Shown here: positions 1 to 9,204 of the stretch, in pieces
How positions within the stretch are numbered: the stretch's first letter is position 1
Layout of the letters: each line of letters begins with the position of its first letter
Assembly: GCA_947173495.1 (NCBI GenBank)
Contig: CAMWFQ010000005.1
Span: 124,001-188,000 of the forward strand
Direction: 5' to 3'
Origin: an uncultured Lachnospiraceae bacterium
GTDB taxonomy: Bacteria; Bacillota; Clostridia; Lachnospirales; Lachnospiraceae
DNA length: 64,000 bases
The notes under the pieces: model-generated
Told to the model about the DNA's origin: nothing
The model's database searches: none
The model's input: only the letters and a program-made list of their open reading frames with translations
Program-made: the position numbers and the translations under genes

Positions 1-353
1 ATGTAGTAATCTGCCACTGTATCCGGACGGTCAAAACGCAGGGAAAAAGAAGCCTTCTGCCGCGCCATTCTTATTGCCAGTTCTGCAAGACATTTAATCT
101 TTACGGCTTTTACCTCTCCGATCCCCGGAATGGTCATCAGCTCTTTCACCGACAAATGGTGAAGGCTGTTAAGCCCCTGTTCGCTGCCCTTCCCAAGAGA
201 AAGTACCTTCTGCGCCAGTTCCAGAGCCGGACAGCTCCGGGTACCCGTCCGCAGAATGATGGCGATCAGCTCCGCTTCTGTGAGTGCTTCCGCTCCCAGA
301 GACAGGAATCTCTCATACGGCAGTTCAGACTTTTCGGTAATAGTTTTTGTCAT
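1..353 (-). CDS. radC: RadC family protein (JAB/MPN domain), 5' part only
   Basis: The reading frame starts at an ATG at 353 and stays open through base 1, so only about 117 N-terminal residues are present. The translation opens MTKTITEKSELPYERFLSLG and carries the helix-hairpin-helix part typical of RadC (IPGIGEVKAVKIKCLAELA), followed by RFDRPDTVADYYM, which leads into the missing JAB metalloprotease-like domain. RadC proteins were named for DNA repair, but their biochemical role is unsettled. In Clostridia radC often lies near DUF4321, maf and mreB, and DUF4321 is indeed the neighbour here. The assignment is firm; activity cannot be judged because the His/Asp metal site lies outside the window. 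Confidence 0.88.
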   Translation of the reverse strand, partial: MTKTITEKSELPYERFLSLGAEALTEAELIAIILRTGTRSCPALELAQKVLSLGKGSEQGLNSLHHLSVKELMTIPGIGEVKAVKIKCLAELAIRMARQKASFSLRFDRPDTVADYY

Positions 354-422
354 TCAGATCCTTTCCAATCCCTTCTCTCAATGACAGAAAAACCGCCGGC
401 CTCTGTCAGGAATATGGAAGAT

Positions 423-659
423 CTATATAAAGCGGTAAATAACCAACGCGATCACGATACCGATTATGCTGGCGACAGTGATCTTGATGGTGAGACCAAA
501 GGTAATGCACAAAATACCCAGATCAAATACGATGGGGGCGGACAGTCCGAAGGTCTGTCCATAATTGAGCCAGGTGCCCGGAATAAGATTCCCGATCAGG
601 CCGCCGATCACAATACCTGCCAGAACAAGCAGAAAGCAGGCCCATTTATTTTTACGCAT
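423..659 (-). CDS. DUF4321 small membrane protein
   Basis: This is a 78-residue protein with two hydrophobic helices, about residues 7-28 (LLVLAGIVIGGLIGNLI) and 50-75, joined by a short polar loop with the family pattern PGTWLNYG. It matches the DUF4321 family found in spore-forming Clostridia next to radC, maf and mreBCD. Its function is unknown. The start is supported by a GGAGG Shine-Dalgarno box seven bases before the ATG. A 69-base gap separates it from the radC start. Confidence 0.8.
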   Translation of the reverse strand: MRKNKWACFLLVLAGIVIGGLIGNLIPGTWLNYGQTFGLSAPIVFDLGILCITFGLTIKITVASIIGIVIALVIYRFI

Positions 660-693
660 GATACACCTCCGCGACCAACCATAGCCAATATTT

Positions 694-702
694 ATATTAG
701 CA
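694..702 (-). promoter_or_regulatory. Candidate extended -10 promoter for the DUF4321 gene
   Basis: Read on the minus strand, TGCTAATAT is an extended -10 (TGn + TAATAT) about 35 bases before the DUF4321 start. No convincing -35 box lies at 16-18 bases, so the assignment rests on the extended -10 alone. Confidence 0.35.
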
Positions 703-739
703 CAGTTGGAAATTTATGTATACAAATTTAATGGATTTT

Positions 740-2059
740 TTATAAGTTTTGTTTGTCAAAATCTTCCAGGATAATCCCTTTTTCCACTAATTTCTGTAAG
801 GTTTTCATGATGCCCAGCTTACCGTGCTGCCAGGTCAGCCCTCCCTGAAAGTATACGGCATAGGGCTCTTTGATAGGGCCGTCCGCTGAAAGTTCAATAG
901 AGGAGCCGGATACGAAAGCGCCGGCAGCCATGATTACGGGACTGTCATATCCGGGCATATCCCAGGGAACCGGAAGCACATGGCCGTCCACCGGAGCCGC
1001 CTGCTGAATTCCTTCACAGAAGGCGATCACACCTTCCGGAGAGCCGAATGTGACTGCCTGAATAATATCAAATCGTTCCTCTTCAGCGCCGGGGGTAACC
1101 TGAAATCCCAGTTCTTCGTATAGTCTGGCGGCAAATATGGCGGCCTTCAGGGCGTTTGCAGTGACAGACGGAGCAAGGAAAAGCCCCTGATAAAAAGCCG
1201 GAAGTACATGGAGTGACGCGCCCACTTCCTTGCTCAGTCCCGGGGAAATAAGCCGGCAGGCGGCGTTGGCGATACATTCCTTTGTGCCGGCAAGATATCC
1301 GCCTATGGGAGCCAGCCCTCCTCCGGGGTTCTTGATGAGAGAACCTACGACAAGATCAGCGCCGGCATCGGATGGCTCTGTTTTTTCCGTAAACTCTCCG
1401 TAACAATTGTCAACCATACAGATTACATCCGGCTTGATTCCTTTAATATAGGAAATCAGCTCGCCAATCCGCCCCACAGATAAGGTGGGTCTGGTCTGAT
1501 ACCCTTTGGAACGCTGTATTGTCACCAGACGGGTTTTTTCATTGACAGCAGCCCGGATTCCCTCATAGTCAAAACTGCCATCGGGCAAAAGATCTACCTG
1601 CCGGTAGCTGATCCCATACTCTTGTAACGAGCCTCTGGAGGGACGGATGCCGATTACTTCTTCCAGCGTGTCATAAGGCTTTCCTACCGGCGAAAGCAGT
1701 TCGTCACCCGGCCGCAGGTTACTCATCAGAGCAAGCGCAAGGGCGTGTGTACCGCATGTGATCTGGGGGCGTACCAGAGCGTCTTCTGTGTGAAAAATAT
1801 CGGCATAGACCCTCTCCAGCGTATCTCTTCCCAGATCATTATAGCCATAGCCGGTAGTCCCCATCAGACAGGCCTCACTGACCTGATTCTTCTGCATGGC
1901 CTTTATGACTTTCAGCTGATTGTATTCGGAGAGGGCATCAATTCTTTCCCATCTGTCCTTCAGAGAACGCCATACCCGTTCTCCGTGAAGATATACCCGG
2001 TCGCTGATCCCCAGCTCCCGATATATTTTATTACAGGATAAATCTTCGTTTTTTATCAT
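740..2059 (-). CDS. Methionine gamma-lyase family PLP protein (YnbB/'aluminium resistance' type)
   Basis: This 439-residue fold-type I PLP enzyme is of the methionine gamma-lyase-related family, called YnbB in Bacillus and often annotated 'aluminum resistance protein'. The PLP lysine is expected in SLIKNPGGGLAP (about residue 243), just before the characteristic GGYLAGT. QITCGTHALALAL is the cofactor-phosphate region, and VDNCYGEF carries the Asp that contacts the pyridine nitrogen. The true substrate is not established for this family. The start overlaps the miaA stop by four bases (ATGA), indicating translational coupling. It is the last gene of the miaB-mutS-mutL-miaA operon, and no clear terminator hairpin follows it. 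Confidence 0.85.
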   Translation of the reverse strand: MIKNEDLSCNKIYRELGISDRVYLHGERVWRSLKDRWERIDALSEYNQLKVIKAMQKNQVSEACLMGTTGYGYNDLGRDTLERVYADIFHTEDALVRPQITCGTHALALALMSNLRPGDELLSPVGKPYDTLEEVIGIRPSRGSLQEYGISYRQVDLLPDGSFDYEGIRAAVNEKTRLVTIQRSKGYQTRPTLSVGRIGELISYIKGIKPDVICMVDNCYGEFTEKTEPSDAGADLVVGSLIKNPGGGLAPIGGYLAGTKECIANAACRLISPGLSKEVGASLHVLPAFYQGLFLAPSVTANALKAAIFAARLYEELGFQVTPGAEEERFDIIQAVTFGSPEGVIAFCEGIQQAAPVDGHVLPVPWDMPGYDSPVIMAAGAFVSGSSIELSADGPIKEPYAVYFQGGLTWQHGKLGIMKTLQKLVEKGIILEDFDKQNL

Positions 2060-3039
2060 AATGAAACCTCCCGGATGTAATTCAGCATAAACTGAAGAAT
2101 TCTGTCATTATCATACGCAAACGCTTCTTTGTCAATCCATATCACATTTTTTTCCCGCCGAAACCAGGTGAGCTGTCTTTTGGCAAAATGCCTGGTACCC
2201 TGCTTGATCCGGAAAACCGCCTCATCCAGACTGCATCCGCCATCCAGATAATCCAGGATTTCCTTGTAGCCCAGTCCCTGCATGGATACCATTTCTTTGT
2301 GATAGCCCATGTCCTTTAAGCGCTTTACTTCTTCCACAAGTCCGGCCTTCAGCATGGCATCCACTCTTTCGTCGATCCGTTGATAAAGAAGCGGTCTTTC
2401 CTCATTGAGAACAAAGTAACAGCTCAGGTAGGCGGACTGTCTCTGGCGCTGCGCAGTATTATGCGCGGAGATCATCGTGCCGTTTTGCTCATAATACTCC
2501 AGTGCGCGGATAATGCGCTTTCGGTTGTTGGGATGAATGGCAAGCGCAGAGTCCGGATCCACAATCTTTAATCGTTCAAAAAGAGAGCCGATGCCCTTTT
2601 CGCTTGCTTCCTGCTCTAAACGGGAGCGGATCAGGCTGTGATCCTCCTCGTCGGAAAAATCAATATCATACAAAAGAGCCTGGATATAAAAACCGGTTCC
2701 GCCCACCAGAATGGGGATATGTCCCCGATGGTAAATGCCTTCAATCGCGTCTTTGGCCATTTTCTGAAACCGGACAACATTGAATTCTTCATCAGGATTC
2801 AGCACATTAATCAGATGATGAGGGATATTCTCCATTTCCCCGGGCGTAATCTTGGCAGAACCGATATCCATGTATTTATAAACCTGCATGGAATCCGCCG
2901 AGACGATCTCTCCTCCGATTTCCTTTGCAAGCAAAACAGACAGAGCAGTTTTACCAACGGCGGTAGGTCCGGTAAGAACGACCAGTCTGCCTTTTTTTTC
3001 GGCGTTACACAATTCGTTTAAATTTTTTTTCAATTTCAT
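2056..3039 (-). CDS. miaA: tRNA dimethylallyltransferase MiaA
   Basis: MiaA transfers a dimethylallyl group to N6 of A37 in tRNAs that read UNN codons; MiaB then adds the methylthio group. The 327 residues carry the P-loop GPTAVGKT (about 23-30), SADSMQVY, the catalytic region GGTGFYIQALL and the C-terminal tRNA-binding part ending in RHFAKRQLTWFRR. The chosen ATG lies 35 bases inside mutL and has only a weak ribosome site; a later start at the KKGRLVVLTG segment would still keep the P-loop. Position between mutL and the PLP gene matches many Firmicutes. Confidence 0.95.
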   Translation of the reverse strand: MKLKKNLNELCNAEKKGRLVVLTGPTAVGKTALSVLLAKEIGGEIVSADSMQVYKYMDIGSAKITPGEMENIPHHLINVLNPDEEFNVVRFQKMAKDAIEGIYHRGHIPILVGGTGFYIQALLYDIDFSDEEDHSLIRSRLEQEASEKGIGSLFERLKIVDPDSALAIHPNNRKRIIRALEYYEQNGTMISAHNTAQRQRQSAYLSCYFVLNEERPLLYQRIDERVDAMLKAGLVEEVKRLKDMGYHKEMVSMQGLGYKEILDYLDGGCSLDEAVFRIKQGTRHFAKRQLTWFRREKNVIWIDKEAFAYDNDRILQFMLNYIREVSL

Positions 3040-4915
3040 ATTTACTCATAGATATTATAGTAGGCCGTCCGTGAGGACAATGATAGGGATTCTCAAGGGT
3101 AAGCAGTTCGTCGATCAGAGCCGTGATCTCCTCTTTTTTGAGTCTGTGGTTTCCTTTTACAGCAGATTTGCAGGCCATGGAAGCAAGGCGGCGTAAGATA
3201 ACATCAGGCGCACCCTTCACAGGGGACTCTGTCAGCTCGTCCAGTATTTCCGTAAAAAATTCCGCTTCACTGCAGTCATAAAGATCCAGGGGGATACTTC
3301 TAATGGCAAAGGAACTGTCTCCAAATGCTTCTATTTCAAAACCCATAGTCTCGAAAAAACGATGGTATTGGTTCAAAACCTCCACCTCTTTTCCCGTAAG
3401 AGAGAGGATCACAGGAGGATTCAGATTCTGGGAGGCGGCAGAACCGCTTTCAAGATTTTTCACAAACCGTTCATATTTTACTTTTTCATGGGCAGCATGC
3501 TGGTCAATGATAAAAAGCTTATCCTGAAACGCCACCAGCCAGTAGGTATCAAAGATCTGCCCTAAAATCTGATAATTTCCTTTCGCCTGATCCGTTAAGA
3601 ATTTTTCTTCAAACATATTAAGCTGTGCAGGCTTTTCAATCAGAACATGCCTGTCCGCTTTGATAAGATTTGAATGAATTCCTGCATTCTGGCGACAGCC
3701 GGCGGTATTTTCGACACCCAGCACTTTATTTCCCGCATATTTTTGCAGGAGATCCGAAACCTCAGACTGAGCATGATTCTGAGGGGCGTCCGGTATGCTC
3801 TGATAGTGTCCGCTCTCTTCCAGCAGCATGGAGCTGCGCCTGGTCTCGAAGGGTTCGGGCGCCTTGCCGGCGCCGGCGTACTGGTCGGTTTTTACATCCT
3901 CCGAGAGCCGGACGTCAGGAATCAGTTCCACACTCTGGAGAACGCTTTTTACCATATCTGAAATCTGACCGTAAAATTCCTGTCCCTTTCGCAGACGGAT
4001 TTCCATCTTGGAGGGATGTACGTTGACATCGATCTGATCCGGCGACAGAGTAAAATGCAGTACAAAAAAGGGAAATTTATGTTGCATTAAATAAGAGCGG
4101 TATCCTTCTTCCACTGCTCTGGTAATGATGTCATTCTTAACAAAACGGCCATTGACAAAATATACTTCATAATTCCGGTTGGAACGGTTAACCTCAGGCT
4201 TTCCCAGAAAACCGCTGACAGCGATCCCCTGTGCTTCCGCCTCAAAGGGAATCAGCGCTTCAGCCATATTTCTGCCGTAAATACGATAGATCACTTCCTT
4301 CAGATTTCCGTTTCCGGAAGTATGAAACTTCAGCTGTCCGTTCTGAAGGAATTTGATGGATCTGTCGGGATGAGAAAGAGCCAGATGTTCCAGCATATCC
4401 GCCACATAGCTCCCTTCTGTCTGTGGTGTTTTCAGAAATTTTTTCCGGACAGGCGTATTGAAAAAGAGATTCCGGACAAGAAAAGTGGTACCTGTGGGCG
4501 CTCCGATCTCTTCCAATCCTTCTTCCACGCCTCCGGCTATACAGTAACGGATCCCCGTAAGTTCCTGTTCGGTCTTTGTGATGATCTCTACCTGAGAGAC
4601 GGCAGCAATACTGGAGAGCGCCTCTCCCCGGAAGCCAAGACTGGAGACGGATTCCAGATCTTCAGCAGACTTGATCTTGCTGGTGGCATGACGGAGAAAT
4701 GCTTTTTTAACCTGAGACTTTTCGATTCCACAGCCGTTATCCGTCACCCGGATCAGGGAATTACCGCCCTCTCTTATTTCCACAGTGATGGCGCCGGCAC
4801 CGGCGTCGATGGCATTTTCCACCAGTTCTTTCACAACACTTAAAGGGCGCTCCACAACCTCGCCCGCTGCAATTTTATCGATTGTATTTTGCGTCAGTAA
4901 ATGGATCTCTGGCAT
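3005..4915 (-). CDS. mutL: DNA mismatch repair protein MutL (endonuclease type)
   Basis: This is a 636-residue MutL. The N-terminal GHKL ATPase is complete: ELVENAIDAGA (31-41), DNGCGI (59-64) and GFRGEAL (94-100). The C-terminal domain holds the nicking-endonuclease motif DQHAAHEKVKYE (about 468), fitting DQHA-X2-E-X4-E, plus an ACK element and CPHGRP near the end. The protein should therefore nick DNA itself, as expected for bacteria without MutH. An AGGAG box precedes the ATG. The gene follows mutS by 31 bases and overlaps miaA. Confidence 0.96.
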   Translation of the reverse strand: MPEIHLLTQNTIDKIAAGEVVERPLSVVKELVENAIDAGAGAITVEIREGGNSLIRVTDNGCGIEKSQVKKAFLRHATSKIKSAEDLESVSSLGFRGEALSSIAAVSQVEIITKTEQELTGIRYCIAGGVEEGLEEIGAPTGTTFLVRNLFFNTPVRKKFLKTPQTEGSYVADMLEHLALSHPDRSIKFLQNGQLKFHTSGNGNLKEVIYRIYGRNMAEALIPFEAEAQGIAVSGFLGKPEVNRSNRNYEVYFVNGRFVKNDIITRAVEEGYRSYLMQHKFPFFVLHFTLSPDQIDVNVHPSKMEIRLRKGQEFYGQISDMVKSVLQSVELIPDVRLSEDVKTDQYAGAGKAPEPFETRRSSMLLEESGHYQSIPDAPQNHAQSEVSDLLQKYAGNKVLGVENTAGCRQNAGIHSNLIKADRHVLIEKPAQLNMFEEKFLTDQAKGNYQILGQIFDTYWLVAFQDKLFIIDQHAAHEKVKYERFVKNLESGSAASQNLNPPVILSLTGKEVEVLNQYHRFFETMGFEIEAFGDSSFAIRSIPLDLYDCSEAEFFTEILDELTESPVKGAPDVILRRLASMACKSAVKGNHRLKKEEITALIDELLTLENPYHCPHGRPTIISMSKYEIEKKFKRIV

Positions 4916-4946
4916 TTTATTCTCCTAAATTCCGGTGCGGCGGCAG

Positions 4947-7637
4947 TCACTGCTGTGTGCTCTGCCATCTGTTTTTGAGTCTGTTCTGGAGCCGGTACAG
5001 AGTATTCAGGGCGTCCAGCGGCGTGAGATTTGAGATATCAATCTGCTGTAGTTCGTCTATCACGTCCTCATCCTTTACGGTATCAAACAGGGACATCTGG
5101 CTGATATCCACTTCATCATATTTCACCGGCTTTTGCCTGTTTTCATGGGAAGTGTGAGCGATGGCGATATTCTGTACTCTTTCAAGGATATCGTTGTCCC
5201 CCAACTGTGATAGAATCTCTTTTGCCCGGTCAATGACAATATCAGGTACGCCTGCAAGCTTTGCAACCTGAATACCATAGCTTTTGTCTGCGCCTCCCTT
5301 TATAATCTTTCGCAGAAAGACAATATCGTCGCCTTTTTCCTTGACAGCAATACAGTAATTGTTTACGTTGGACATTTTGCCTTCCAGCTCCGTCAGCTCA
5401 TGGTAGTGGGTGGCAAAAAGCGTTTTGGCCCCCAGCAGCTTTTTGTTGCTGATATGTTCGATCACTGCCCAGGCAATGCTTAAGCCGTCAAAAGTGGAGG
5501 TTCCTCTCCCGATCTCATCCAGAATCAGAAGGCTTTTGGAGGTAGCATTTCTCAAAATGTTGGCGACTTCGTTCATCTCCACCATGAAGGTACTCTGGCC
5601 GCTGGCAAGATCATCGGAAGCTCCCACTCGGGTAAAGATCCGGTCTACCAGGGCAATATTGGCGCTTGCAGCAGGAACAAAGGAACCGATCTGAGCCATC
5701 AGTACGATCAGAGCCACCTGCCGCATATAAGTAGATTTGCCGGCCATATTAGGTCCCGTGATCACAGACACACAGTGCTTTTTGTTATCCAGGTGAGTGT
5801 CATTGGCAATGAAGAGTTCTCCCGTCAGCATCTGCTCCACAACAGGATGTCTTCCCTCCCGGATATCAATGTTTCCTTTCTCGTTGATGGCGGGACGCAC
5901 ATAGTGATTTCTCTCAGCCACAAGAGAAAGGGAGGCGAGTACATCCAGCTTTGCCACGGCTTTGGCGGTCTTCTGGATCCGTTCCATTTCCGCCGCAATC
6001 GCGTCTCTGATCTGGCAAAAAAGGTCGTATTCCAGCGTAAAGAGCTTGTCCTCCGCATTCAGGATCGTATCTTCCAGTTCCTTTAACCTGGCATTGGTAT
6101 ATCGCTCCGCATTGGCAAGAGTCTGTTTCCGGATATAGTCCTCCGGGACCATATCCTTGTAGGAATTGGTCACCTCAAAATAATAGCCAAACACTTTGTT
6201 ATAGCGGATTCGAAGATTTTTGATCCCGGTCCGTTCCCGGTCTTCGGCTTCCAGTTTTGCCAGCCAGTTACGTCCCTCTGTTTTGGCATTACGCAGATTG
6301 TCAATGGCAGAGTCAAAACCCTGCCGGATGATCCCGCCCTCCTTAAGCGCAATGGCAGGATCGTCATCAATTGCATTTTCGATCAGCCCGCAGACATCGG
6401 TGAGCTCATCCATGTCATGATTGATTTCACCTAACAGCTCCTGATCAAAATCCTTCAGAAGAGTTTTGATATGCGGCAGCATCCGGAGAGAATTACGAAA
6501 AGCGATCAGATCTCTGGGATTGGCAGTTTTGTAGCTGACCTTTCCCAGGAGACGCTCCAGATCGTAAACAGGATTTAAATATTCCCGGATCTCATCCCGG
6601 GTGATCGCATGGCCGCTGAGCGCTTCGATACTGTCCAGTCTCTGTTCGATCTGCACTCTGTCGATCAGCGGCTGCTCCAGCAGTTTGCGCAGGGCTCTTG
6701 CCCCCATAGCGGTTCTGGTCTTATCCAGCACCCATAAAAGAGAGCCTCTTTTCTGCTTTTCCCGCAGAGTCTCTGTCAGCTCGAGATTCCTTCTGGTAGA
6801 GCTGTCGAGAAGCATATATCTGCTTGTCAGATAAGGGTAAAGGTGCGTAAAGTGATCCAGCGAATTCTTCTGCGTATCTGTAAGGTAAAGCATCAGGCTT
6901 CCCGCGGCAATCAGACCGGAGGGAAAATCTTCAATCCCCATTCCCTGCAGGGTATTCACATGAAAATGCTTTAAAAGGCTCTTGCGGCACCGCTCCTCAT
7001 CGAAGAAATGAGCCTCCAGAGGATACAGGGCGATATGCATTCTTCCCTTTAAATCCTCGATATCAATACCGCTTACCAGAAAGGCATCATTGCTGATAAT
7101 CTCGCTGGGACTGTATTTGTATATCTCATCCAGCAGCTTTTTGTTGTCTTCTGCTTCTGTCAGGTAATAATCTCCGGTGGTAACATCCGCAATGGAAATA
7201 CCGATTTTCCCCTGAAAGTAAGCGATACTCATAATGAAATTGTTCCGGCTTTCGTCAATTCCCTGTACATTAAGATTGGTCCCCGGCGTCACGATCCTGG
7301 TAACCTCTCTCTTCACAAGCCCTTTTGCCAGTTTGGGATCTTCCACCTGATCGCAGATGGCGACCTTATATCCTTTTAAGACCAGCTTATTTAAATATCC
7401 CTCCACAGCATGATAGGGAACGCCGCACATAGGAGCGCGCTCTTCAAGACCGCAGCTTTTCCCGGTCAGTGTAAGCTCCAGTTCTCTGGACACGGTCACT
7501 GCATCTTCAAAGAACATTTCATAAAAATCTCCCAGCCGGTAAAAGAGAATACAGTCCGGATGTTCCTTTTTGGTCTCCAGATATTTCTGCATCATTGGTG
7601 TCATTTCTGCCATTTTTTTATCATCCGTATCATTCAC
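4947..7637 (-). CDS. mutS: DNA mismatch repair protein MutS
   Basis: At 896 residues this is full-length MutS. The mismatch-wedge motif GDFYEMF sits near residues 36-42 (the Phe and Glu that probe the mispair). The connector, lever and clamp regions follow, then the ATPase domain with Walker A GPNMAGKST (about 625), the segment GASDDLASGQSTFMVEM and Walker B LLILDEIGRGTSTFDG. The C-terminal helix-turn-helix dimer region ends the protein. The ATG at 7637 overlaps the miaB stop by eight bases. An alternative ATG a few codons later (MAEMTPMM) is possible, since neither has an ideal ribosome site. Confidence 0.96.
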   Translation of the reverse strand: MNDTDDKKMAEMTPMMQKYLETKKEHPDCILFYRLGDFYEMFFEDAVTVSRELELTLTGKSCGLEERAPMCGVPYHAVEGYLNKLVLKGYKVAICDQVEDPKLAKGLVKREVTRIVTPGTNLNVQGIDESRNNFIMSIAYFQGKIGISIADVTTGDYYLTEAEDNKKLLDEIYKYSPSEIISNDAFLVSGIDIEDLKGRMHIALYPLEAHFFDEERCRKSLLKHFHVNTLQGMGIEDFPSGLIAAGSLMLYLTDTQKNSLDHFTHLYPYLTSRYMLLDSSTRRNLELTETLREKQKRGSLLWVLDKTRTAMGARALRKLLEQPLIDRVQIEQRLDSIEALSGHAITRDEIREYLNPVYDLERLLGKVSYKTANPRDLIAFRNSLRMLPHIKTLLKDFDQELLGEINHDMDELTDVCGLIENAIDDDPAIALKEGGIIRQGFDSAIDNLRNAKTEGRNWLAKLEAEDRERTGIKNLRIRYNKVFGYYFEVTNSYKDMVPEDYIRKQTLANAERYTNARLKELEDTILNAEDKLFTLEYDLFCQIRDAIAAEMERIQKTAKAVAKLDVLASLSLVAERNHYVRPAINEKGNIDIREGRHPVVEQMLTGELFIANDTHLDNKKHCVSVITGPNMAGKSTYMRQVALIVLMAQIGSFVPAASANIALVDRIFTRVGASDDLASGQSTFMVEMNEVANILRNATSKSLLILDEIGRGTSTFDGLSIAWAVIEHISNKKLLGAKTLFATHYHELTELEGKMSNVNNYCIAVKEKGDDIVFLRKIIKGGADKSYGIQVAKLAGVPDIVIDRAKEILSQLGDNDILERVQNIAIAHTSHENRQKPVKYDEVDISQMSLFDTVKDEDVIDELQQIDISNLTPLDALNTLYRLQNRLKNRWQSTQQ

Positions 7638-9081
7638 TCAACAATTCTCCCACATAATAAAAGCCGTGGCATTCTTTCAGATGAACCTTTACGATCTTTC
7701 CGACCAGACTTTTATCCCCCCTGAAATGTACAATGGTATTGTTGGAGAGCCTTCCGGTTAAAAAGTGTTCATCCTGTTCGTTGACTTCCTCCGTAAGGGC
7801 GTCAAGAACCTGTCCCTTAAGGCGCAGAATATTCTGCCTTGCCGTATCCTGCACCACCTTTAAAAGCCTGTCAAAACCTTCTTTTGCAACTTCCGGCATC
7901 ACCTGATTGGCCATGGCAGCGGCAGGCGTTCCGGTACGTCTGGAATAAAGAAATGTAAAGGCATTGTCAAACCCCACCTTTTGGATCACATCAATGGTTT
8001 CGTCTACATCCCGGGGCTCCTCGCCGGGAAATCCCACGATGATATCTGTGGTAAGGGAAATATCCGGGATTTCTCTCCGGATTTTGTCTGCAAGTCGCAG
8101 ATACTGCTCCCTGGTGTATTTCCGGTTCATAGCCTCTAAAATTCTGGTAGAGCCCGACTGCAGGGGTAAATGAAGATGCCGGCATATTTTAGTGGATTTT
8201 TTCATGACCTGAATCAGGTCATCGGACAGGTCCTTGGGATGAGAAGTCATAAAACGGATCCTCTTGAGCCCTTCAATCTGTTCCACCTCTTCCAAAAGCT
8301 GCGCAAATGTCATGGAAAATTCTGCGTTTTTTCCGTAGGAGTTCACATTTTGTCCCAACAGCATTACTTCCACAACACCCTCCGATACAAGGGATGTGAT
8401 CTCCCGGAGAATATCCCGGGGCGCACGGCTTCTTTCTCTTCCGCGCACATAAGGGACAATACAGTAGCTGCAGAAATTGTTACAGCCGAACATGATATTG
8501 ATACCGGATTTAAAGGGATATTTGCGAGAGGCGGGGAGATCCTCAACGATCCGGTCCGTATCCTTCCAGATATCCAGCACCATACCCTCCTGCTCAAACA
8601 TAGCGGAGAGAAGTTCTGCAAATTTATAGATGTTGTGCGTCCCGAAGATCAGATCCACGAAAGAATAGCTTTTCCGGATCTTTTCGATCACAGAAGGCTC
8701 CTGCATCATACAGCCGCACAGTGCAATCTTCATCCGGGGATTTTTCTTTTTCAGGGAATTTAAATGACCGAGACGTCCATACACCCGCTGATTGGCATTA
8801 TCACGAACGGTACAGGTATTATAGATGACAAAATCAGCCTCTTCGTCATCTGCTGTCTGAAAGCCGGCCTCCTTCAGAATTCCGGAGAGCTTTTCGGAAT
8901 CTCTGGCATTCATCTGACAGCCGAAGGTTACCACCCTGGCGGTCAGAGCACGGCCCATGCGGCGGCTTTCATTTTCTACATACTTTCGACATCTGGCCAA
9001 AAAGTAATATTGCCGTGCAGGCTCTTCCTCTGGCGGGGTCTGTATGGAATCTATCCTGTCAAGATCAATTGTTTCGTACAT
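7630..9081 (-). CDS. miaB: tRNA-2-methylthio-N6-dimethylallyladenosine synthase MiaB
   Basis: This radical-SAM methylthiotransferase completes ms2i6A37 synthesis after MiaA. The 483 residues show the N-terminal UPF0004 domain with three cluster cysteines (TFGCQMN, YNTCTVRDNA, LCGCMMQ), the radical-SAM triad CNNFCSYC with the MiaB-type VPYVRGRERSR, and a C-terminal TRAM domain (residues about 415-480). An N-terminal extension of roughly 45 residues precedes the first domain, as is common in Clostridia. The AAGG ribosome site and the promoter at 9154-9182 mark it as the first gene of the operon that also carries mutS, mutL and miaA. Confidence 0.95.
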   Translation of the reverse strand: MYETIDLDRIDSIQTPPEEEPARQYYFLARCRKYVENESRRMGRALTARVVTFGCQMNARDSEKLSGILKEAGFQTADDEEADFVIYNTCTVRDNANQRVYGRLGHLNSLKKKNPRMKIALCGCMMQEPSVIEKIRKSYSFVDLIFGTHNIYKFAELLSAMFEQEGMVLDIWKDTDRIVEDLPASRKYPFKSGINIMFGCNNFCSYCIVPYVRGRERSRAPRDILREITSLVSEGVVEVMLLGQNVNSYGKNAEFSMTFAQLLEEVEQIEGLKRIRFMTSHPKDLSDDLIQVMKKSTKICRHLHLPLQSGSTRILEAMNRKYTREQYLRLADKIRREIPDISLTTDIIVGFPGEEPRDVDETIDVIQKVGFDNAFTFLYSRRTGTPAAAMANQVMPEVAKEGFDRLLKVVQDTARQNILRLKGQVLDALTEEVNEQDEHFLTGRLSNNTIVHFRGDKSLVGKIVKVHLKECHGFYYVGELLSE

Positions 9082-9153
9082 AAATGCCCGTACCTTTCAG
9101 TTGAAGTTCATAAACCACTATATATGCACTCCCGCACAGGAGAATGCGTTGCT

Positions 9154-9182
9154 ATTATACTTCATGTTGTGTTTTTTTTCAA
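9154..9182 (-). promoter_or_regulatory. Sigma-A promoter of the miaB-mutS-mutL-miaA operon
   Basis: The minus strand reads TTGAAA (9177-9182), a 17-base spacer, then TATAAT (9154-9159). This is a near-consensus housekeeping promoter 73 bases before the miaB ATG. The next start downstream on that strand is miaB, and no other promoter this good is seen within the five-gene cluster. Confidence 0.78.
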
Positions 9183-9204
9183 GATGAACAGTCGGCACTT
9201 CTCC

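Noticed and set aside
156-731. A 191-codon plus-strand frame over radC and the DUF4321 gene
   Set aside because: It is antisense to two recognised genes, has no ribosome site and its translation is low-complexity and unlike any protein.
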